Below, one piece after another: positions 57,813 to 64,000 of a stretch of DNA of 64,000 nt. Under the pieces are notes generated by a model, which saw nothing but the letters and a program-made list of their open reading frames with translations, had not been told where the DNA came from and did not search any database. The DNA is taken from contig CAYLMM010000003.1 of assembly GCA_964384825.1 (NCBI GenBank), positions 48,754 through 112,753 of the forward strand, read 5' to 3'. Every line of letters starts with the position of its first letter. Position 1 is the stretch's first letter. Source of the DNA: CAYLMM01 sp964384825. Lineage in GTDB: Bacteria; Krumholzibacteriota; Krumholzibacteriia; LZORAL124-64-63. The position numbers were made by a program, and so were the translations under genes.

Positions 57813-60011
57813 ATGAATCTGATCAAGTTGAAGAAGCTGGCCAACGCGGGAAAATTCGAGGATGTGCAGACCTTGTGGCCCGACGCGGTCTCCGATCCCG
57901 AGAGGTCGGTCGAGGACCTGATCCGGGTCGTGAGCCAGGTGCACAATCTCGGGGCCGCCGGCGACGCCGAGGGCATGCTCTCGGTTCTGCTGGACGCCGT
58001 CGGGGCGCAGGGAGGGGACCAGGCCCGTCTGGATGTCGTTCGGGCCGTCGCCGACGGCATCGCCGAATCCGATTTCCTGGCCCGCGAACTGCGACGCCTC
58101 TACGCGGCGGTCCACTCCGACCGCGATGACCTGCCCCGGCTGCTGGAGACCGTCTTCGACGGCGCCAAGGATCTGGCCGCCGCCGTGGATCTGTCCGACC
58201 GCTACATCAAGCTGCCGGTCGGCGGCTTTCTCAGCCATCGCGAAATGCTGGATCCCGGCATGGTCGAGGCGGTGGACGCGGAAACCGCCCGGCTGACGGT
58301 GACCTTCTGCGGCCGCGGCATGATCCTCGACCGCGACGACGTCGCCCGGGCGATCCTGCTGCCCCCCGATCACTTCCCGTCGTTGAAGCTGTACCGGGCC
58401 GAGGAGATGAGCCGGCTCGCCGCCGAGGATCCCGAGGCCTTCCTGGCGATCGTGCTGGGGTCGAGCCGCAACCGCACCTGCGCCTACCGCGATCTCAAGA
58501 AATCGGTGATCGAGCTGCTGGGCGAGAAGGCCTGGACCGGATGGTGGCGGCAGGCGCGCACGGCCTTGAAGCAGTCGAGCCGTATCGCCTTGTCCGGGGC
58601 CTCGCAGCCGACCTTCCGCCTGCTGGCCGAGGAGCGCTCCTACGACGACCGTCTGCGCGACCGGTTCCTGCATCTGAAGGATCCGCTCGCGAAGCTCGTG
58701 TTCATCCTCGATTACGTCGACGAGACCCGCAAGGAGCGCCCCGCCGATCCGCGGCTGCTGGCCGAGATGGGCAACGCGGCGGCCAAGATGGCGGGACCCC
58801 TGCTGAAGGAGGATCCCGAGCTCACCCTGGTCTGCCTCGCGGTCCACGCCGAGGTGGCCGCCCGCGGCGCCGACGTGGCCACCCTGAATCCCCGCGCCGC
58901 CGCGCAGGTCCTCGCCCGGATCGAGAATCCCGGCGCCCTGCCGCGCCGGTTCAACGACCGGCTGCTGCGGTCGCTGCTGGAGTTCGTGCGCTCGGTCCGG
59001 CCCGGGGAGTGGTCCGGATTCTGGAGCCGCGTGCTGCCCCGCGCCGGACGCCAGACCAGCGAGATGCTCGCCCGCGAGCTGGTCGCCGCCGGCAAGATCG
59101 ACATCCTGACCGACGCCCTGCGTGAAGTGATCCGCCATCCCACCGCCTCGCCCGACGTCCTGTTCTGGCTCTGGCGGGCGCGTCTGACCGACACGAAGAT
59201 GGCCCGCTCCCTGGCCGGGATGGAGGGTGTCTCGGGCCTGGACTGCATCGCCGCGCTGCTCCATCTGATCGACGCTTCGGGCCGGATGGCGGCGATGTCC
59301 GACGACAAGAAGCTGCGCCTGCGGATCGATCAGGCGCACGAGGCTCTCGACCAGCAGGAGGGCCGGATAGTGAAGGAGATACTGTCCGGCACGACGACCG
59401 ATCAGGCGCAGGATTTCAAGGCGATGATCGATGGCAGCGGCGGCTTGCGGCCGTCGGCGCGGGCGAGCCTCAGGACCTACCTGCGGCTGGTCCATCCCGA
59501 GCTCTTCATCGAAGTGATCCGGGCCTGGGAAGAGGACGCCATCTACTCCACCAAGGACGCCCTGGAGCGACGCCAGCGGGAGCTCAACGGCATCGTCACC
59601 GAGGACATCCCGGCGGTCGCCCGGCAGATCGGCGAGGCCGCCTCCCACGGCGATCTGAGCGAGAACTCGGAATACACCGCCGCCCTGGAGAAGCGCGACC
59701 AGCTGACCAGCCGCGCCACCCGCATCGAGAAGGAGCTGCAGATCGCCAAGGTGATCGACGCCTCGCTCTCGGAGTCCGACTACGTGAACGTCGGCACCCG
59801 GGTGACCGTCCGCGATCTGGTGGCCGACATCGAGGAGATCTACACCTTCCTGGGCATCTGGGATTCCGATCCCGAGGCGGGGATCCTCTCGTACAAGGCC
59901 CCGCTCTCGCAGTCCTTCATGGGGCGCAAGGTGGGCGATACGGTGGAATACGAGCTCGACGGCGAGCATTACCGCAAGTGGAAGATCCTGAACATCGAGC
60001 CGGGAATCTGA
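57813..60011 (+). CDS. GreA-type transcription elongation factor with long N-terminal extension
   Basis: Protein of 732 aa, against ~158 for normal GreA. The last ~155 residues carry the coiled-coil stem and tip (RQIGEAASHGDLSENSEYTAALEKRD) with the acidic DLSEN residues that reach the RNA polymerase active site, and the globular GreA_GreB domain (VNVGTRVTVRDL, GILSYKAPLSQSFMGRKVGD). The first ~575 residues are helical, repeat-like and of unknown role. Chlamydial GreA has a comparable extension. It should rescue backtracked RNA polymerase by transcript cleavage. GGTGGAG precedes the ATG at 57813, set by the MNLIKLKKLAN start. Confidence 0.9.
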   Translation: MNLIKLKKLANAGKFEDVQTLWPDAVSDPERSVEDLIRVVSQVHNLGAAGDAEGMLSVLLDAVGAQGGDQARLDVVRAVADGIAESDFLARELRRLYAAVHSDRDDLPRLLETVFDGAKDLAAAVDLSDRYIKLPVGGFLSHREMLDPGMVEAVDAETARLTVTFCGRGMILDRDDVARAILLPPDHFPSLKLYRAEEMSRLAAEDPEAFLAIVLGSSRNRTCAYRDLKKSVIELLGEKAWTGWWRQARTALKQSSRIALSGASQPTFRLLAEERSYDDRLRDRFLHLKDPLAKLVFILDYVDETRKERPADPRLLAEMGNAAAKMAGPLLKEDPELTLVCLAVHAEVAARGADVATLNPRAAAQVLARIENPGALPRRFNDRLLRSLLEFVRSVRPGEWSGFWSRVLPRAGRQTSEMLARELVAAGKIDILTDALREVIRHPTASPDVLFWLWRARLTDTKMARSLAGMEGVSGLDCIAALLHLIDASGRMAAMSDDKKLRLRIDQAHEALDQQEGRIVKEILSGTTTDQAQDFKAMIDGSGGLRPSARASLRTYLRLVHPELFIEVIRAWEEDAIYSTKDALERRQRELNGIVTEDIPAVARQIGEAASHGDLSENSEYTAALEKRDQLTSRATRIEKELQIAKVIDASLSESDYVNVGTRVTVRDLVADIEEIYTFLGIWDSDPEAGILSYKAPLSQSFMGRKVGDTVEYELDGEHYRKWKILNIEPGI

Positions 60012-60014
60012 GTC

Positions 60015-60033
60015 GCGGATCCGATCCGCTTTT
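60015..60033 (+). terminator. Short hairpin with T run after the GreA-type gene
   Basis: GCGGAT-CCG-ATCCGC (60015-60029) followed by TTTT. The stem is only 6 bp and sits inside the 35-bp gap before the lipoprotein gene, so it may be a partial terminator or attenuator. Confidence 0.45.
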
Positions 60034-60046
60034 CCGGGGAGCCGTT

Positions 60047-60820
60047 ATGAGGAAGACCGCGGTATCGCTGATGGTCGCGGGTATGCTGGCCGCACTGGCC
60101 GCACTGGCCGGATGCGCCGGCGGCGTCAAGGACGTGATGTCGGATCCCGGGCTGGATCCCGGGGCTCTGCTTGCGGGCCGGATGGTGGTGGCCGGAGTCG
60201 CGGCGCGGGTCGATTCGGTGGATCCGGTCCTGCGCGACCGCTGCGGCGACGCCCTGTTCGGCTCCTTCCTGGCGGGCCGTCCGGATCTCGAAATCTGGCC
60301 GCAGTCGAGCCTGGCCGGCGCGATCGGGGATTCCGCCCACGCGGCCCTGCTGGACCGTGTCGGGTTCGCCCACGAGATCGCGCCCGCGCGGCTGGCCGGG
60401 ATCGCCGACGTCATGCCGGGCGTCCGGTTCCTGGCGGTCGGCCGGATCGACCGCGACCGGACCGAGCTTTCCAGTTCCAACACCGCGGCCGAGGCCCGGA
60501 CCCTAGAGGACGGGAGCTACGATTCGGCCCTGCACGTCGCGACCGACTACCGGCGCCGGATCGAGGTCACGCTCACGGTCTACGACCTGGCCGCCGGCGA
60601 AGCGGTCTGGACGGGAGTCGCCGACCGTTCGCGCAAGATCTCCCACAGCCAGTTCGAGGATTCCGGCAAGCGGGCGTCCGGAGGCCTGGCGGGACGGTTC
60701 GCCGGCTCGCCCGGGGCGCCGGAATCGCCGCCCGACCCGACCCCCGATCTCGCGGAGATGGTCGGCCGGGCCTTCGCCGACCTGATCGCGCGCCTGCCCG
60801 CCGTAGCGCGGGAGCGCTGA
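60047..60820 (+). CDS. Lipoprotein of unknown function
   Basis: Protein of 257 aa. Lipobox LAGC at ~24 after a hydrophobic stretch encoded by a 9-bp tandem repeat (CTGGCCGCA near 60090). The rest shows alternating strands and helices: GRMVVAGVAARVDSVDP, MPGVRFLAVGRIDRDR and RRRIEVTLTVYDLAAGEAVWTGVADRS. This last strand pattern resembles the curli-assembly CsgG / LpoB-like fold used by lipoproteins that report 'GxVWxG' type activity, but the match is weak. GGGGAG precedes the ATG. Function unknown; likely anchored in an envelope membrane. Confidence 0.8.
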   Translation: MRKTAVSLMVAGMLAALAALAGCAGGVKDVMSDPGLDPGALLAGRMVVAGVAARVDSVDPVLRDRCGDALFGSFLAGRPDLEIWPQSSLAGAIGDSAHAALLDRVGFAHEIAPARLAGIADVMPGVRFLAVGRIDRDRTELSSSNTAAEARTLEDGSYDSALHVATDYRRRIEVTLTVYDLAAGEAVWTGVADRSRKISHSQFEDSGKRASGGLAGRFAGSPGAPESPPDPTPDLAEMVGRAFADLIARLPAVARER

Positions 60821-60856
60821 AGACTGACCGCGCATCGATTTTCGGAAACGGAATAC

Positions 60857-60882
60857 GGGGGATCGCCGACCGGCGATCCCCC
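60857..60882. terminator. Hairpin between convergent genes
   Basis: A perfect 11-bp stem (GGGGGATCGCC 60857-60867; GGCGATCCCCC 60872-60882). Neither side has a clear T run, so termination is inferred from its place between the convergent lipoprotein and SDR genes. Confidence 0.6.
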
Positions 60883-60890
60883 CTTCGCGT

Positions 60891-61664
60891 CTAGCGGCCC
60901 CGCTTGTGGCTGACGTAGGCGCTCTGCTGGTCGGTGGGCATGATCAGGATCTCGCCGATGTTCACGTGCGCGGGGCGCGAGGCCGCCCAGAGCGCCGCCT
61001 CGGCGATGTCCCCGGCCTCCAGGGGCGGGAACGCCCGGTAGACCTGGCCGGCCCGCTCGGCGTCGCCGCGGAAGCGCACCTCGCTGAATTCGGTCTCGAC
61101 CATGCCGGGATCGATCGAGGTGACCCGCACCCGGGTTCCGGTGAGGTCGATCCGCATCCCCTCGTTCAGGGCCCGGACCGCGAACTTGGTCGCGCAGTAG
61201 ACGTTGCCGCCGGGATAGACCTGGCGGCCGGCGATCGACCCGAGGTTGATCACGTGCCCCCGATCGCGCTCGACCATGCCGGGGATGACCGCGCGGCTGA
61301 CCCAGAGCAGGCCCTTGACGTTGGTGTCGATCATCTCCTCCCAGTCGAGATGGTTCGAAGATTCGTGCAGCTTGTCGAGGCCGCGGCTCAGGCCCGCGTT
61401 GTTGACCAGGATGTCGATAACGCGCCATGTTTCGGGCAGACCGGCGATCGCCGCGTTCACGGCGTCGCGGTCGCGGACGTCCAGCTCCAGCAGGTGGCAG
61501 TCGGTTTCATGGGCCGCCGCCAGTTCGGCGGCCAGCTCGTCCAGGCGCCCGGCGCGGCGCGCGCAGAGGATCAGGCGGCAGCCGGCCTGGGCGAAGGCTC
61601 GGGCGCAGGCGGCGCCGATGCCGGCGCTGGCCCCGGTGATCATCACGGTCCTGTTCTGAAGCAT
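60891..61664 (-). CDS. Short-chain dehydrogenase (YdfG-like)
   Basis: Protein of 257 aa. NADP-binding TGASAGIGAACARAF (~10-24) with CARRAGRLDEL (Arg pair favours NADP), NNAGLSRG, the catalytic Ser in INLGSIAGR, and YxxxK as YCATK with FAVRAL. PGMVETEFSEVRFRGD is characteristic of YdfG (3-hydroxy acid/serine dehydrogenase) relatives. It reduces or oxidises a small hydroxy acid in the cytoplasm; substrate not certain. GAGG is 10 bases before the ATG. Confidence 0.92.
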   Translation of the reverse strand: MLQNRTVMITGASAGIGAACARAFAQAGCRLILCARRAGRLDELAAELAAAHETDCHLLELDVRDRDAVNAAIAGLPETWRVIDILVNNAGLSRGLDKLHESSNHLDWEEMIDTNVKGLLWVSRAVIPGMVERDRGHVINLGSIAGRQVYPGGNVYCATKFAVRALNEGMRIDLTGTRVRVTSIDPGMVETEFSEVRFRGDAERAGQVYRAFPPLEAGDIAEAALWAASRPAHVNIGEILIMPTDQQSAYVSHKRGR

Positions 61665-61795
61665 GGTGCAGTCCTCGCTTTCGGGTTGGCGGCGCGGCGG
61701 CCGCTTGCTAACCTGATGCCGCGGCCGCCGGATTCAAGAATATCGGCCGCGCGGCGGGAACGCCAGCCGCAACCCCTTGACTCCCGGAGGGCGTC

Positions 61796-62068
61796 GTGTT
61801 CCGCAATATCCTGATCGCCTTGGCCATCCTGCTGGTCTTCTGGCTCGCCGCCCGCCGGCCGGGCGCCGGATCCCGCCTTTCCTACCGCACGATCTGCCGC
61901 CGCACGCTCCCGCCCGCGATCATCCTCGGCGCCGTCTTCATGTGGCGGGTGTTTTCGGTCGGCGAGACGGCCGGCGGCATGGGCGCCTTCTTTCCCCTGC
62001 TGGTGATGACGGTGTCGGTGTGGCTGCTGGCCGCGGCGGTCATCTGGAGCCTCGGCCGCCGCCGCTGA
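61796..62068 (+). CDS. Small membrane protein, unknown function
   Basis: Protein of 90 aa with GTG start; GGAGG sits 5 bases upstream. Three hydrophobic helices (~4-19, ~40-53, ~63-84) separated by basic loops (AARRPGAGSRLSYRTICRR). No motif beyond this. The good ribosome site and codon pattern support it as real. It ends 39 bp before the convergent permease gene. No family recognised. Confidence 0.65.
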   Translation: MFRNILIALAILLVFWLAARRPGAGSRLSYRTICRRTLPPAIILGAVFMWRVFSVGETAGGMGAFFPLLVMTVSVWLLAAAVIWSLGRRR

Positions 62069-62107
62069 CCGGCCGCGCACCCGTGCGCCCGCGTTCCGGC
62101 GCGGCTC

Positions 62108-63421
62108 CTACCCGTACGGATAGAACACGTAGAACAGAAACGACAGACCGCCGAGGACCCACAGGCCGGGCGGCACCTCGCGCCGTCTGCCGGCGAGCAG
62201 CTTGAACAGCGGCCAGGTCACGAAACCGGCGGTCAGGCCGACCGCCAGGTTCAGCGTGAACGACATCAGCGCGATGGTGATGAAGGCCGGCAGCAGCTCG
62301 GTCAGGTCGTCGGCCGCCAGGCGCCCGAAAGAGCCCATCATCAGCATGCCCACGATCACCAGGGCCGGACCGTAGGCGAAGCCGGGCACCGCGCCGAACA
62401 GGGGCGCCAGGAACAGGGCGGTCAGGAACAGCAGGCCCGTGGTCACCGCCGTCAGGCCGGTGCGCCCGCCGGCCTCGATTCCGGCGGCCGATTCGAGATA
62501 GGTTCCGGTTGTGGTGGTGCCGAGCAGCGCTCCGGCCACCGTGGCGCCCGCGTCGCAGAGCAGGGGTGTTTCCACCTCGGGCAGTTCGCCCCGTTCGTCG
62601 AGCAGGCCGGCCCGGTACGAGACGCCCAGCAGCGTACCCATGGTATCGACGAAATCCATCACGAAGACCGTCAGGACGATGGGGAAGAAATCCCAGGTCA
62701 GCGCGCCGCGCAGATCCAGGGCCAGCAGCACCGGCCGCGGGTCGGGCGGCGGTCCGAGGATCTTATCGGGCAGGGGCGCCTCGCCGCAGAGGAAGCCGGC
62801 CGCGGCGGTGGCCAGGATCCCGATCAGCACCGCGCCGGGAATCCGCTTGAGCAGCAGCACCCCGGTCAGCAGCAGGCAGCCGACCGCCAGCAGCACGCCG
62901 GGATCCCGGAAATCCCCCATCTGGACGGGGCTGCCAGGAACGCCCAGCTGCACCAGGCCCGCGCTGTTGAGTCCCACGAAGGCCAGGAAGAACCCGATGC
63001 CCACCACGAACGCGATCTTCAGCCCCTCGGGCAGGGAACTGGCCAGCCACGCGCGGATCCCCAGGATGGTCAACAGCACGAACAGCACGCCCCCGATCAG
63101 CACCGCGCCGAGGGCCTGCTGCCAGGTGTGGCCCAGGGCTCCGACGACCGTGACGGCGATGAAGGCGTTGGCTCCCATGTAGGGGGCCACGGCGAAGGGG
63201 CGGCGGGCGTAGAATCCCATCGCCAGGGTGCCGATGAACGCGGCGGCGATGGTGGCCGCCATCACCGGGCCGAAGGGCATGCCCGCGCCCTCGAGGATCT
63301 TGGGATTGACCACGATGATGTAGGCCATCGTCACGAATGTGGTGGCCCCGGCGGTGATCTCGCGGCGGATCGTGGTGCGGTGGCGGGTCAGTCCGAAGTA
63401 GGAATCCAGGAATCGGCGCAT
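62108..63421 (-). CDS. NCS2-family purine/xanthine permease (AzgA-like)
   Basis: Protein of 437 aa with ~12-14 membrane helices. It opens with FGLTRHRTTIRREITAGATTFVTMAYIIVVNP, the standard start of the AzgA (guanine/hypoxanthine/adenine) subgroup. APYMGANAFIAVTVV (helix 3) and FVMDFVDTMGTLLGVSYRAGLLD and TTTTGTYLESAAGIEAGGRTGLTAV are signature regions. It should import nucleobases with protons across the inner membrane. ATG at 63421 follows GGAGG; the frame extends to 63493 without support. No riboswitch seen in the leader. Confidence 0.94.
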   Translation of the reverse strand: MRRFLDSYFGLTRHRTTIRREITAGATTFVTMAYIIVVNPKILEGAGMPFGPVMAATIAAAFIGTLAMGFYARRPFAVAPYMGANAFIAVTVVGALGHTWQQALGAVLIGGVLFVLLTILGIRAWLASSLPEGLKIAFVVGIGFFLAFVGLNSAGLVQLGVPGSPVQMGDFRDPGVLLAVGCLLLTGVLLLKRIPGAVLIGILATAAAGFLCGEAPLPDKILGPPPDPRPVLLALDLRGALTWDFFPIVLTVFVMDFVDTMGTLLGVSYRAGLLDERGELPEVETPLLCDAGATVAGALLGTTTTGTYLESAAGIEAGGRTGLTAVTTGLLFLTALFLAPLFGAVPGFAYGPALVIVGMLMMGSFGRLAADDLTELLPAFITIALMSFTLNLAVGLTAGFVTWPLFKLLAGRRREVPPGLWVLGGLSFLFYVFYPYG

Positions 63422-63506
63422 GGCGATCCTCCGGGAAGATTTCGCGGCACGACGCTTCCGGGCCAGCATAAGGGTTCTGAAGGGAAAAACCATCCCCGGA
63501 AAGCGA

Positions 63507-63533
63507 AGGCCCTCCCCGGATGGGGGAGGGCCT
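63507..63533 (-). terminator. Hairpin after the S9 peptidase gene
   Basis: An 11-bp stem (AGGCCCTCCCC 63507-63517; GGGGAGGGCCT 63523-63533). Read on the minus strand it is followed by TCGCTTTCC, a weak T tract, 30 bp past the peptidase stop and before the permease start. Confidence 0.65.
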
Positions 63534-63563
63534 CGTCGCGCCGGGCGCGGAGTCGGGATCGGG

Positions 63564-64000
<437 letters not shown>

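Overview
The window is dense, GC-rich bacterial chromosome: about 50 protein genes, no rRNA, tRNA, CRISPR array, phage or insertion sequence that I can see. Lipoproteins with lipoboxes, a Wza-type outer-membrane export protein and a SPOR-domain protein point to a Gram-negative cell with two membranes. Menaquinone genes of the futalosine route (mqnA, mqnC), a secreted protein with a FlgD/T9SS-like tail built on a 'PNPFNP' motif, many TTG/GTG starts and a sigma-54 two-component system fit an uncultured member of the FCB-associated candidate phyla (Eisenbacteria/Krumholzibacteriota-like). The exact phylum is inference.

Layout. 1-4051: end of an unknown gene, then a NYN/OST-HTH RNA-binding protein with a histone-H1-like lysine tail and a PPDK-like ATP-binding protein. 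4168-12167: glutamate dehydrogenase, membrane-anchored TPR protein, a small secreted protein, a histidine kinase/NtrC-type regulator pair, and a CDGSH-YceI gene pair. 12317-19575 (minus strand): malate dehydrogenase, Nudix protein, M48 lipoprotein protease and topoisomerase VI subunits A and B separated by an M32 carboxypeptidase. Topo VI is rare in bacteria.

19678-45518 is a large exopolysaccharide locus. A minus-strand operon (36093 to 25620) carries an MBOAT O-acyltransferase, an SGNH partner, a glycosyltransferase, a flippase, a pyruvyltransferase, an asparagine-synthetase-like amidotransferase and a two-domain oxidoreductase. A divergent plus-strand operon from 36487 carries a CpsD-like ATPase with a degenerate P-loop, Wza-like, Wzz-like and Wzy-like proteins, a MurJ-like flippase, an ExeA/PEP-CTERM-locus-type ATPase fused to SPOR, and a glycosyltransferase that overlaps mqnA. 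Further glycosyltransferases and a UDP-GlcNAc 2-epimerase lie at 20809-25594. The 393-bp divergent control region has a near-consensus sigma-70 promoter and nested inverted repeats.

46494-64000 is mixed: mqnC, a protein with possible remote RelA/SpoT similarity, a Cys/Met-metabolism PLP enzyme, a large secreted tripeptidyl-peptidase-II-like subtilase, another glycosyltransferase, a sirtuin, a gluzincin-like protein, the FlgD-tail secreted protein behind a strong sigma-54 promoter candidate, a very long GreA-type factor, a lipoprotein, an SDR enzyme, a purine permease and the end of an S9 peptidase.

The features most worth testing are the regulatory dyads near 6.9 kb and 56.9 kb, the topo VI operon, the possible RelA-like protein and the kinase-dead-looking CpsD homologue. 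Coordinates, motifs and spacings were read by eye; no database search was run.
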